Shown piece after piece: positions 54,484 to 63,303 of a stretch of DNA of 64,000 nucleotides. Under the pieces are notes generated by a model. That model had not been told where the DNA came from and searched no databases. It was given only the letters and a program-made list of their open reading frames with translations. Every line of letters begins with the position of its first letter. Position 1 is the first letter of the stretch. Source of the stretch: DLKC01 sp002478885. Its GTDB lineage: Bacteria; Bacteroidota; Bacteroidia; Chitinophagales; Chitinophagaceae. The DNA is taken from contig JAXLUI010000002.1 in NCBI GenBank assembly GCA_046329585.1, positions 558,001-622,000 of the forward strand, given 5' to 3'. The translations under genes and the position numbers were made by a program.

Positions 54484-55755
54484 TTATTTTGCAGGGCTTA
54501 TTTCTTTCGTCATCCATGTTGCGATAAGCCCGATAATAAATATGAATGAAAATATAAAAACTGCATTTCCGTAACCGCCAAGTATTGTTACCAATGCGCC
54601 AATAAAGAATACGACCGTTCCGGTGAAAAGCCTGCCCACATTAAAACAGAAGCCTGTTGCAGAGGCACAGATCGCCGTTGGAAACAAGGCCGGAACATAC
54701 ACACCAAGCGCGCCCTGGCTTATACCAAAAAAGAAAACGAGTGCAGCCATTTCAACGAAAGTTGCGATGGTTACCGTATGGTTAAGTTTGAATACGACAA
54801 AACTCATGATAAAGCAAACCGCAAAACACATCATCATTGTTTTGCGCAAGCCTATGGCATTTACGATCCATCCCGAAAAGAAGCTTCCGAGTATGCCCCC
54901 ACCTGCAAGAATCATCATTGTACTGCCTCGCAGTTGCTGTGTATTTTCAGAGGCAGCAATACTTTGAACCCATGTAGGCGCCCACGAAAATATGGCCCAT
55001 AAACCGATGAGCATAGCACCGAACACAATTGAGCCCACCAATAAATTTTTTCTGTTAGCGTGCGCAAAAAGCTGTTCGTTTAAATTTTCCTTTTTAGACT
55101 GATTTTGCCGACCATCTTTCCATTTTTCTGATTCCGGCAGCGTGAAAAAAGAAATCAACGCAAGCACGACAGGAACAATGCCAACCCAAAATGCACCGCG
55201 CCAGTCTGCCATTAGACTACTGATTGCACCGGCAGCAAAAAAGCCGACAGGCATGGCCAGCGACACCATTCCGAGCACGATTGCCTTTCTTTTTTCGGGC
55301 CATAGTTCCGTTACAATAACCGTTGTTGTTACGAGTACACCGCCAATGCCGAAACCTGAGAGAAACCTGCATGCACTCACTAAAAACCATGTAGGCGCTA
55401 TTGCTGTTAATACCGTAAATACTCCATAAAAAAGTGTGGAGAGCATCACCGATTTTGAGCGGCCAATTCTATCGCAAATAACACCCCAGGCGATTCCGCC
55501 AAACATCCATCCGAAAATAAAAACACAATTGATCCAGGCGCTAACATCGTTCATTTTCTCTTCTGAAACGTTACCCAATAAGTCTTTCACCGCTACAGGC
55601 AGGTAGACAGACATAAGCATGGAAACGATGCCACTGAAAAAAGTGCTGAAAAAGCAAACCAGGAACACTATCGCGAGTTTATTGCCTGAGACTTTAGTTG
55701 ACAGTATATTTTTCTGCATGGCGTTGTCTATCGTACCAATAGTTTCTGCGTTCAT
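54484..55755 (-). CDS. Major facilitator superfamily transporter
   Basis: This 423-residue membrane protein has 12 predicted helices. The MFS loop signature is GVICDRIGRSKSVM between helices 2 and 3, with RFLSGFGIGGVLVTTTVIVTE (split: RFLSGFGIGG, TTTVIVTELWPEKRK) typical of sugar or organic-acid proton symporters. The central loop (ESEKWKDGRQNQSKKENLNE) is polar. The substrate is not evident. Its start is 3 bases after the stop of the upstream CMD-family gene, so the two are in one operon. Confidence 0.9.
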   Translation of the reverse strand: MNAETIGTIDNAMQKNILSTKVSGNKLAIVFLVCFFSTFFSGIVSMLMSVYLPVAVKDLLGNVSEEKMNDVSAWINCVFIFGWMFGGIAWGVICDRIGRSKSVMLSTLFYGVFTVLTAIAPTWFLVSACRFLSGFGIGGVLVTTTVIVTELWPEKRKAIVLGMVSLAMPVGFFAAGAISSLMADWRGAFWVGIVPVVLALISFFTLPESEKWKDGRQNQSKKENLNEQLFAHANRKNLLVGSIVFGAMLIGLWAIFSWAPTWVQSIAASENTQQLRGSTMMILAGGGILGSFFSGWIVNAIGLRKTMMMCFAVCFIMSFVVFKLNHTVTIATFVEMAALVFFFGISQGALGVYVPALFPTAICASATGFCFNVGRLFTGTVVFFIGALVTILGGYGNAVFIFSFIFIIGLIATWMTKEISPAK

Positions 55756-55758
55756 AAT

Positions 55759-56328
55759 TTAGTGCGGATTATTTTTTAAATGATCATAGCCCTGCGGCAG
55801 CCGGTTATATCCGTGATCTTTCAAACGTTGACCAAGGCCATTATAGAAACTTTGATCAGTCGGTGCAACTGTTGCGAGCCCGTCTACATAACGATTATAC
55901 AAACAGAAAAGTGCTGCAATAAGTACCGTGTCATGAATTTCGGTGTCTGTCGCCCCTTCCGCTTTAGCCCTTGCGATGGCTGCTTCGGTAACGTCTTTAC
56001 CACTCTTTCGTACCATGTCGGCGATCGTTAGCAAGGCTTTCATTTTATTGCTTACCGGCGCGTTGATAATATCTTGTTTCACACTTGCCGTAGTGTCACA
56101 TTCCCCTAATAACACATCAGCAGCAGCCGTATGCGCAGCAGTACAAAATCTGCATTGATTGCCGTTTGACACCACTGTTGCGATCAGCTCACGTTCAGCT
56201 TCTGTGAGCGTATTCGGGCCGCGCAGAAGAAACTGTGTAAGTCTCCTGATTGGGCCAGCGGTATCCTTTCGGTATTCGAGCAGGCCGGTAATGCCCGGCA
56301 AATGATCTTCGACTTGAATATAAGGCAT
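55759..56328 (-). CDS. AhpD/CMD-family peroxidase-related protein (second copy)
   Basis: This 189-residue protein begins MPYIQVEDHLPGITGLLEYR and has CRFCTAAH at the redox site. It is clearly paralogous to the protein at 53563: ELIATVVSNGNQCRFC, ATDTEIHDTVLIAALFCLYNRYVDGLA. It is translationally coupled to the MFS transporter (3-base gap). The pairing suggests handling of a reactive or peroxidised small molecule together with its transport, but that is inference. Confidence 0.85.
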   Translation of the reverse strand: MPYIQVEDHLPGITGLLEYRKDTAGPIRRLTQFLLRGPNTLTEAERELIATVVSNGNQCRFCTAAHTAAADVLLGECDTTASVKQDIINAPVSNKMKALLTIADMVRKSGKDVTEAAIARAKAEGATDTEIHDTVLIAALFCLYNRYVDGLATVAPTDQSFYNGLGQRLKDHGYNRLPQGYDHLKNNPH

Positions 56329-56547
56329 GATAATTTAAGTTATGAACGAGTCTTAGTAAAGGCCTGTCGAACGAATTCTTACTCCCATAAGGAATCAATG
56401 CTATTGACTGACGCGGAAACACCTTTACACGAAACGCTAATGGGAAATGTTGGTCAATACGATAGATAATGAATACAGGCCAAATGCCTGATATTATTGT
56501 TTCCAAAAAAGGCAAACTAAAATATCAGTGGTTTGATTTGCGGGAAA

Positions 56548-57114
56548 TTATGCCTTGCTAAAATTCGGCGGTTGTAGCTGAACCGGGATAGTACGTAAAA
56601 CCGGTTTCAAATCGAATAACGGATAAGCTTTGTTTGGCAACAAATTGAATGGGCATTTAATATTACAGGCCGCGTTATACTGGTTGTATTCATTAATGCC
56701 GGACTTACTATTTGATGATGAGGGTTGCGACTTTTTTCCTTGTGAAGAACCTGTAAGGTCATTCACGTCTTTTGCATATTCGCTTTTTGCTGAGGCAATC
56801 GCATTTTCCTTATGGCTTGGCAAGCAAAGAAGGTATAGTGTATCGTTAAAAAACTTACGCTTTACGTAGTTATGCACTACGCCGAAGATTTCAATTTGCC
56901 CGTCATACCGTTCATACTCTTTACGCTCGATTGAATAAGGCATAGAAAGTGGAACCTTTATTTCAACAAGCTCATTTTCATTATAGGAACCTTTATCGAG
57001 TTTTGCCACAACTGCATCCGAAGCCTTTTGCTGCAGCATATTAAATACTGCTGAATAGCCTAAAATATTACAGGCATGGATCAAGAGCATTAATATGGCG
57101 ATTGTCTTTTTCAA
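56548..57114 (-). CDS. Exported hypothetical protein
   Basis: The 188-residue protein has a signal-type N terminus (MKKTIAILMLLIHACNILGYSAVF) and probably starts at TTG (57114), since the next ATG would remove the positive end. It contains NENELVEIKVPLSMPYSIERKEYERYDGQI and a Ser/Asn-rich linker (SSQGKKSQPSSSNSKSG). The C-terminal part has paired cysteines (NAACNIKCPFNLLPNKAYPLF). I do not recognise a named family; similar proteins occur near metal-handling loci in Bacteroidota, by memory only. It is divergent from the blaI-type gene. Confidence 0.6.
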   Translation of the reverse strand: MKKTIAILMLLIHACNILGYSAVFNMLQQKASDAVVAKLDKGSYNENELVEIKVPLSMPYSIERKEYERYDGQIEIFGVVHNYVKRKFFNDTLYLLCLPSHKENAIASAKSEYAKDVNDLTGSSQGKKSQPSSSNSKSGINEYNQYNAACNIKCPFNLLPNKAYPLFDLKPVLRTIPVQLQPPNFSKA

Positions 57115-57284
57115 ATCAGATATAAGGCGGAAAAATAGAATAATTTTTTATAATCCAAAAAATTGTTTGCCATCCGGAGTCGAAGCTTGATGTTCAGAAA
57201 CCTCCCCGGTTTAGATATTTTTTATGATGAACGGCTCTATTTTTTGTTAAGAAAAGGGAAAAAATAACCAGGTTTTTTCATCTT

Positions 57285-57322
57285 TACGATTCAATTCGTA
57301 ATTTGCTACGAAATTCGTCGTA
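57285..57322. promoter_or_regulatory. Putative BlaI-type operator array
   Basis: Four half-sites alternate at exact 11-base intervals: TACGA (57285), TCGTA (57296), TACGA (57307) and TCGTA (57318). Each TACGA-N6-TCGTA pair forms a dyad. The last site ends 2 bases before the blaI-type start codon at 57325. The position fits autoregulation by the encoded repressor. Confidence 0.6.
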
Positions 57323-57324
57323 AT

Positions 57325-57708
57325 ATGAGTGTAAACAAACAAATAAAGCCTACTGAAGGTGAATTGGAAATTTTACAGGTGCTTTGGGACAAAGGAAGCG
57401 CTACGGTAAGAGATGTACATGAACACCTAAATACTTACAAGGAAAGTGGTTATACCACCACCTTAAAACTAATGCAGATCATGTTTGAGAAAGGCCTTGT
57501 GAAACGTGATGATTCGAGCAAAACACATATTTATAAGGCCAATATCAGCCGAGAGAAGACACAGCAGCAAATGGTAGGCAAAATGGTGGATTCACTGTTT
57601 GGCGGTTCTGCCTCTCAATTGGTAATGCAGGCACTTGGCGGCGGACAAACAAGTAAAGAAGAATTGGAAGAAATACAAAAACTCATCAACGATCTGAAAA
57701 AACAATAA
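57325..57708 (+). CDS. BlaI/MecI/CopY-family repressor
   Basis: The 127-residue winged-helix protein has the family pattern: KPTEGELEILQVLWDKGSATVRDVHEHL (split here after LWDK), YTTTLKLMQIMFEKGLVKRD and a C-terminal dimer part (MVGKMVDSLFGGSASQLVMQAL). BlaI-type repressors bind promoter dyads and are inactivated by proteolysis through a membrane sensor peptidase. The M56 sensor gene follows after 6 bases. Its own promoter region carries a four-half-site array. Targets other than itself are unknown. Confidence 0.92.
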   Translation: MSVNKQIKPTEGELEILQVLWDKGSATVRDVHEHLNTYKESGYTTTLKLMQIMFEKGLVKRDDSSKTHIYKANISREKTQQQMVGKMVDSLFGGSASQLVMQALGGGQTSKEELEEIQKLINDLKKQ

Positions 57709-57714
57709 CTGCAT

Positions 57715-59748
57715 ATGCAGCCTGTTATGCAATCCGCTTTTTTCCAGGCGCTTGGTTACGCCATAGCAAACAGCCTTTGGCAGGCCGCTGTACTGTGGCT
57801 ACTGGCAACGATCATTAATAATGTTGGTAAACCTTCTGCTGCCCGGAAATACAGGGTTGCAGTTATTGCACAATTTGCTGGATTTATTTGGTTTCTTTTT
57901 ACACTCAACTTTTACTATACAAAAAGTACTGAGGTTTTACAGCAGGTTAAGCTAAACGAATCACTTGGTACAGTTCCCTATTTTTACGAGCCAACCGTCG
58001 ACAGCTTTTCATCAGGCCTTTCGTTTGTTTTGATCAAAGCCGAACAATGGCTTCCTTATCTTTCATTAGCTTACCTGGTGATGCTGGTGTTTCTCTGCAT
58101 TCGTTTTGCCCGCGCCTTTTTTTATACTTCCAGGATTCGCCATAAGGGTTTACACAAAGCAGATGTTGATCTGCGTTTATTTGTGAAAAGAACTGCGGCA
58201 GCCCTAGGCATAAAAAAAGAAGTATTTATTTATTATTCTGAACTTGTTAAAGGCCCGCTAACTATCGGTTTCTTAAAACCGCTGATACTTATACCTGTCG
58301 CAAGTATTAATAATCTGAGTACGGAACAGGTCGAGGCCATTTTACTCCATGAACTTGCCCACATCAAAAGGCTTGATTTTCTCTTAAACATTATACAATC
58401 GGTTGTTGAATTAACGCTTTTCTTCAATCCGTTTATACAGTTGCTTGGAAAGGAAATAAAGAGAGAGAGAGAGAATAGTTGCGACGATTGGGTGCTGCAA
58501 TTTCAGTATAAACCGGCCATGTATGCCGAAGCATTGTTACAGATTGCGATATATCAATCTAAGCCAGCATTGGCAATGAATGCTTCTTCAAATAAAGGCG
58601 ATCTGTTGCCAAGAGTTAAACGCATGTTGAACAAACAGGAAAAAAACCACCGCTATCGAAACCAGGTTTTTTCACTGATACTTATTACAATCATGTTGAG
58701 CACCGTGGCCTGGCTTCAACCCGCTACAAAAAACACAACCCCACGTCTTTACAGCAACGGAACGGTTAAAAAAATAAAGGTAGAACCGCTTGCTGCAAAT
58801 ATTAACAACGCTTGGTTTAGCCCGTTCACTTTCTTTACCAACTCTTTCCGCGACAAGGCTGCGGAAATAGCACCGGAAGTCAAACACCAAATAAACACGG
58901 CTGTATCTACGGCAACAGACGCGGCGGCACTTACCGAAACCATTACGCCGCTTGCATTGGAATCGCTCAACAGCGCGTATGATCAACTTACCGTTGCGCT
59001 GGAGCAGGCAGCCTCAGATTTAGATAAGGAACAGGCTGCTAAAGACAAAGCAACTGTCTCTGAAAACAATGAAACCGAAGATCCAGCTATCAAAATAAAT
59101 GCTGATGAAATGATAAAAGCCGAGCTGGCAAAAGTTGACTGGAAGCAAATCGGGACCGATCTTAAGGGTGCTGTCATAAACATCCCCGATAATAAGTTAG
59201 TTAACCTGGGCATGGATCTGTTGCCTAAAAAACAACTCAAGGATGCCTATGAAAATGTATTGCTTCAAATAAACAATCTAGCTGTTCAGCAAAAAGACCA
59301 GGGCAACAAGCAAAAGCTTGCGCTTACAAAATTGGAAGCTGCAAGGTCTATGCAGGAAGAAAAAATAGTTGCCACTCAAAAACTATTGAATAAGCAGGTA
59401 CAGCAGCGCATTGACAATGAACTAAAAACCAAAAGGAACAAGTCTGCAAGCGATATTGCCGATAGCGTAATCATTGATAAAGCAATTGAAAAGGTGTACA
59501 ATTCGGTTTTTGGAACTATATCCAACAAAACCTACAGCGACATAACCGACCTTTATACACCTACGGTCTACAACGACAACTACAGCTATACTTATACTGA
59601 ACACCTCAACAACGTCGATTCGGCGTTGATCATTATAAGGCCCGGACACGACAATGCCGACAGCCATATTAAAAAAGTAATACTCCAGATAATCGGCAAC
59701 AATGGTTTGTACAAAACCTATGAACTAAGCGCCGAAGTTTACCAGTAA
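57715..59748 (+). CDS. M56-family (BlaR1-type) membrane metallopeptidase
   Basis: This 677-residue protein begins with an M56 peptidase domain with about four helices. The zinc site HELAH is at H212-H216 (ILLHELAHIKRLDFL), and ERENSCDDWVLQ is the third ligand region. TIGFLKPLILIPVASI is conserved. Beyond about residue 320 there is no penicillin-binding sensor domain. Instead there is a long polar, Ala/Lys-rich region with coiled-coil tendency (QQKDQGNKQKLALTKLEAARSM) and a short C-terminal beta part. The signal sensed is therefore not obviously a beta-lactam. It is coupled to the repressor gene. Confidence 0.9.
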   Translation: MQPVMQSAFFQALGYAIANSLWQAAVLWLLATIINNVGKPSAARKYRVAVIAQFAGFIWFLFTLNFYYTKSTEVLQQVKLNESLGTVPYFYEPTVDSFSSGLSFVLIKAEQWLPYLSLAYLVMLVFLCIRFARAFFYTSRIRHKGLHKADVDLRLFVKRTAAALGIKKEVFIYYSELVKGPLTIGFLKPLILIPVASINNLSTEQVEAILLHELAHIKRLDFLLNIIQSVVELTLFFNPFIQLLGKEIKRERENSCDDWVLQFQYKPAMYAEALLQIAIYQSKPALAMNASSNKGDLLPRVKRMLNKQEKNHRYRNQVFSLILITIMLSTVAWLQPATKNTTPRLYSNGTVKKIKVEPLAANINNAWFSPFTFFTNSFRDKAAEIAPEVKHQINTAVSTATDAAALTETITPLALESLNSAYDQLTVALEQAASDLDKEQAAKDKATVSENNETEDPAIKINADEMIKAELAKVDWKQIGTDLKGAVINIPDNKLVNLGMDLLPKKQLKDAYENVLLQINNLAVQQKDQGNKQKLALTKLEAARSMQEEKIVATQKLLNKQVQQRIDNELKTKRNKSASDIADSVIIDKAIEKVYNSVFGTISNKTYSDITDLYTPTVYNDNYSYTYTEHLNNVDSALIIIRPGHDNADSHIKKVILQIIGNNGLYKTYELSAEVYQ

Positions 59749-59759
59749 ATAATTTTTGT

Positions 59760-59957
59760 AGCCAGCTTTTTGTACTTCGTGGCATCACCGGTTGTGTCAC
59801 TCACTTGTACTGTTGAATACATATAACAGATACAGCAAATCCTGAACGATCCTTTTATCGCGGAAATGATTTTGACCTTTGCATTTTGCAGACTTCCCGG
59901 CTAGTCGTACAAGAGTGCGACGCAACAGCAGCTCAATGCTTATTCGAAGGCCCGGTT
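59760..59957. repeat. Paired mixed-class inverted repeat, locus S
   Basis: The left unit is class 2 (GCCAGCTTTTTG...TGGCATCACC, core GTTGTGTCACTC at 59791-59802, then ACTTGTAC). The right unit is class 1 (GTGCGACGCAAC at 59915-59926, preceded by GTACAAGA; outer end GGCCCGG). This is the reverse of the class order at H, N and Q. It lies between convergent genes. Confidence 0.82.
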
Positions 59958-59977
59958 CAAAATAAATCAAGCTAAGA

Positions 59978-61054
59978 TCACAACGGGATATTAAATTTTT
60001 GGGAGAGCTTTTGAAGATCATCCAGCACAGCTTCAACGACCGGAATGCCTTCTCTTATACGCAGTTCCTGCATTTCTCTTTCAGGGTCGCCGGGTATTAA
60101 AACTTTTTCGTGGCCCGGAGCAGGCTTAGCCTTCCTGAATCTTGATATCCAGTTATCCATGTGCTGTTTAAATTCATCAGCAGGCCTGAAAGCATCTACC
60201 CGCATTGCGCCGAAGAAATGGCCTAAACCATCGCCAGGCATATTTTGGGGCATGGGCACATAAGCCGGAAACGGGGGAGCCCAGGGACCATAGCTGGCCC
60301 CGCTCAACACGGCAGAAAAAATATCTACAATGCTGCCGAGCGCATAGCCCTTGTGGGAACCGTGTTCACGATCGCTACCAAGCGGCAACAGTGCGCCGGC
60401 CTTTTTTAAAATATTTGCATCGGTGCTTTCATTGCCATCAACATCCTGCACCCAGCCCAAAGGCGTATCAGCATTTTTACGCTGAAGAATTTCCAATTTG
60501 CCATTCGCTGCCGTAGTGGTGGCGAAATCAGCAACAAACGGAGGCTGTTCGTTGGCGGGAATAACAACAGCTATGGGATTTGTCCCAAGCATTCTTTCAA
60601 TGGAGAAAGTGGGCGCAACAAGAGCGCTTGCATTGGTCATGGCCATGCCAATCATATCGTGTTGCAACGCCATCATAGCATGGTAGCCAGCTATGCCAAA
60701 ATGATTACTGTTTTTCACGCTCACCCAACCCGTGCCACATTGCATGGCCTTGTCAATCGCCACCTGCATGGCATAAGGTGCAACAACGAGACCCAGCCCC
60801 GCATCGCCATCAACAACTGCAGTTGAAGGCGTTTCGTAAACAATTTTTATTTGAGGGTTCGCGTTGATGCGCTGCACTTCCCACAAGCGTACGTAGCCAC
60901 TCAAACGCGCAACACCATGGCTATCGATGCCTCTTGCATCAGCAGAGATCAACACCTTTGAGGCCAGTGAAGCGTGCTCATCTGAACAGCCCATTGCCCT
61001 AAAAATATTATAGCTGAAATTAAATAACCGGTCGTAAGAAAAAACTGTTTCCAT
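59978..61054 (-). CDS. Ldh-family (malate/lactate-type) NAD(P)-dependent dehydrogenase
   Basis: The start at 61054 gives METVFSYDRLFNFSYNIF, 358 residues; the longer frame lacks support. The Ldh_2 family pattern is clear: ADARGIDSHGVARLSGYV with the catalytic His, VSVKNSNHFGIAGYHAM, MTNASALVAPTF and LGTNPIAVVIPA. GSHKGYALGSIVDIFSAVLSG and DGLGHFFGAMRVDAF complete it. These enzymes reduce 2-oxo acids such as malate, ureidoglycolate or sugar-derived acids. It lies 55 bases downstream of an exported FAD oxidoreductase on the same strand. Confidence 0.9.
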   Translation of the reverse strand: METVFSYDRLFNFSYNIFRAMGCSDEHASLASKVLISADARGIDSHGVARLSGYVRLWEVQRINANPQIKIVYETPSTAVVDGDAGLGLVVAPYAMQVAIDKAMQCGTGWVSVKNSNHFGIAGYHAMMALQHDMIGMAMTNASALVAPTFSIERMLGTNPIAVVIPANEQPPFVADFATTTAANGKLEILQRKNADTPLGWVQDVDGNESTDANILKKAGALLPLGSDREHGSHKGYALGSIVDIFSAVLSGASYGPWAPPFPAYVPMPQNMPGDGLGHFFGAMRVDAFRPADEFKQHMDNWISRFRKAKPAPGHEKVLIPGDPEREMQELRIREGIPVVEAVLDDLQKLSQKFNIPL

Positions 61055-61109
61055 GTACGCAAGATAAGAAGAGCAGGAGTATAATGGCCGCAATGCGGCT
61101 TGCGATTGT

Positions 61110-63011
61110 CTATTTAATGTTTCCTTTAAAATCGACTTCGTAGCGTTTAAAATTTTCGGAATAATAACATAGCATCACAGCCAGTTCTTTTCGCGTAATA
61201 TTTCTGTTCCCGTCAAAATTTTCGAGATGCAATTCCTCTTTCCATGTGCGGGCATCGAAGAAAGCCGCAGCCGTCGAACCGGTGCGATCAGCGACAACCT
61301 TTGAAAATAAAAAAGGTTGATTATTCACTACAATTGAAGCAGCCGTGGCGATAGTTACAGAGGCGTCATTGTTTGCACCAGTTTTGAATGGACTACCAAA
61401 TACATTTTCGAGACTTGCTTTCAGTTCGCCCATACTGAGTGTGCTATCGGGGTAGAAAAATGTTTTATTCTCCCAGTCAATACTCTTACCAAAACCTTTG
61501 ATAATACCCATAACGCCCACACGCTGAACCGCTTCCCATGCCGGGTCGCCTGGTTTTATATCTACAAAAGGCATGATGTATGCTTTGTGTTTTAAAAGGC
61601 TGTCCTGTACTTCCCTAACGCTGGCATCGCGTGGCTGAATGTCTTTTTTGATGCATTGCGCGGCAAGTACACCGGCAGCCTGCCCTGTGAGCAACACAAC
61701 GGGCTGCAGTCTTGTCGTGCCATTGGCAATATTGCTGACGGAAATACCTTTTTCACAAACAATCAGGCCATCAATCTTTTCGGGGATTAGTGCGCCCAGG
61801 GGAATATTAAATGAAGGAACCGATGGAAATTTTATGCCGGGGACTTTACCGGGATATTGGCCGTGATGATGGTCTACCGGGTAATCACCAACTGCAATGC
61901 CTGTTCTGTATAAATTGTAGTCGTAAGGATTTTTTATATGATTGATATTTAACCTAACCACACCTCTCACTCTCCTGCCCTCCCGGTTGTAAGGTATCCA
62001 TGCCATGCCGGCATTCAGCTCATCGTTGGCAAGGCCTATTTGTTTAAACCCTAATTCTGTTTGCAAAAAATAGATAAATCCCAGTGCCTGGTCCTTCGCT
62101 GCTTTATAGGCTTCTTCTCTTTTTATCGGCGGTGCTTCAACGACATTGAGATAATAATCATTCCCGTGCACCGGCCAGTTTAGCATGTACTTTGCGTGAT
62201 TGGTGTCTTTTACCGTGAGCTTTCCATAGTCCAACACCTTTTGTGTGTTAAACTGGTAAGGCTTTTCGTTACAGGGAGCATCACTTGTGCTGCAATAATA
62301 TTCTTTTGCATCGTAGTTATCCGGCTTTGCAATTGTCTTGTCCATTCCCGGGCCGTAATCTTTTAATATGGCGGCCCAGGTAATATCCTGTATGATATCA
62401 TTCTTCTCTACGGCTTCATTTTCGCCACTGTACTTTGAAAATTCCATACCAAGATCATAGCCTGCACCTGCGGCGGCAAACACATCACCAAGATCGGTTG
62501 CATCAATTACAATTTGCGCAAATACATTTAACCGTTGTTGCATTTTATTTATAAAAGAAACGCCGGTGACTTTATTTCCAGACTTCATCACTTTGTCGAA
62601 ATACCAGCCATACAAAACCTGTAGTTTCTTCTCCCGCATGGTCATTGACCTGAAGATGTTGTTTGCTGCTGATGGTTCGAAACAGCTATTACTAACCCAA
62701 CCACTTGCAAGATTCCTGGTGCCGTAGTACTTATACAAATTTTCGCGAAATTCCTGCCAGATGCCGCTGTAAAGCAAGTCATCCCCATCAGTACAACTAA
62801 CACCTGCAGCAGTGAGCATACCTCCGGGCATGTTGGTCTGTTCCACCATAATGGTTTGTGCACCGCTTCGTGCCGACTGCAGCCCGGCCGCAACACCTCC
62901 CGTTGTTGCACCAACAACAAGCACTTCAGTTGTCAATACCTGTGTTTGTGCAGCTAACTCCGAAGCGTAACAACAAACAGCAACAAAAAGAAAAAACATT
63001 TTACTCCACAT
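61110..63011 (-). CDS. Exported FAD-dependent oxidoreductase
   Basis: The 633-residue protein has a signal peptide (MWSKMFFLFVAVCCYASELAAQ). A Rossmann FAD site follows (TEVLVVGATTGGVAAGLQSA; VEQTNMPGGMLTAAGVSC). Later motifs are IVIDATDLGDVFAAAGAGYD, NDELNAGMAWIPYNREGRR and GISVSNIANGTTRLQPVVLLTGQAAGVLAAQ (split: GTTRLQPVV, LLTGQAAGVLAAQ). This is the FAD_oxidored group found in polysaccharide-degrading Bacteroidota. The last 130 residues (YPDSTLSMGELKASLENVF) look like an SLH-like or other surface domain. The substrate is unknown. It is divergent from the PQQ dehydrogenase gene. Confidence 0.88.
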   Translation of the reverse strand: MWSKMFFLFVAVCCYASELAAQTQVLTTEVLVVGATTGGVAAGLQSARSGAQTIMVEQTNMPGGMLTAAGVSCTDGDDLLYSGIWQEFRENLYKYYGTRNLASGWVSNSCFEPSAANNIFRSMTMREKKLQVLYGWYFDKVMKSGNKVTGVSFINKMQQRLNVFAQIVIDATDLGDVFAAAGAGYDLGMEFSKYSGENEAVEKNDIIQDITWAAILKDYGPGMDKTIAKPDNYDAKEYYCSTSDAPCNEKPYQFNTQKVLDYGKLTVKDTNHAKYMLNWPVHGNDYYLNVVEAPPIKREEAYKAAKDQALGFIYFLQTELGFKQIGLANDELNAGMAWIPYNREGRRVRGVVRLNINHIKNPYDYNLYRTGIAVGDYPVDHHHGQYPGKVPGIKFPSVPSFNIPLGALIPEKIDGLIVCEKGISVSNIANGTTRLQPVVLLTGQAAGVLAAQCIKKDIQPRDASVREVQDSLLKHKAYIMPFVDIKPGDPAWEAVQRVGVMGIIKGFGKSIDWENKTFFYPDSTLSMGELKASLENVFGSPFKTGANNDASVTIATAASIVVNNQPFLFSKVVADRTGSTAAAFFDARTWKEELHLENFDGNRNITRKELAVMLCYYSENFKRYEVDFKGNIK

Positions 63012-63303
63012 AGCATAAAGATAACCATGCCGCTCAAAAAAATAAGCTGCTTCGTGTTAATCTTAAACCTGCTCAATGATGTCAAAATTTATGTGTAAGC
63101 AGTGAGGTTTTATAAAAAACAGCGCAAATACTTCTACACATTCAGAAATAGTTTTTGGCACTTTCCTGGTTTGTATTTTTCTTGATTTTCGTATGCTATT
63201 ATTCTTCATGCTCTTTTAAACTTTGTTCAGCCTGAAGGCAGGTTTTGCCGTGTGGGGTAATAGTATGGCGTACCGTTTGGTGTGTCATTTAAAAATAGTT
63301 TGT

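Noticed and set aside
56195..56515. A 106-codon minus-strand open frame
   Set aside because: It overlaps the start of the CMD-family gene in another frame and shows no family pattern or signal sequence.
31212..59748. A link between the serine hydrolase and the BlaI/M56 pair as a beta-lactam resistance system
   Set aside because: The genes are 25 kb apart, the hydrolase promoter region shows no TACGA-N6-TCGTA dyad that I can see, and the M56 protein lacks a penicillin-binding domain.
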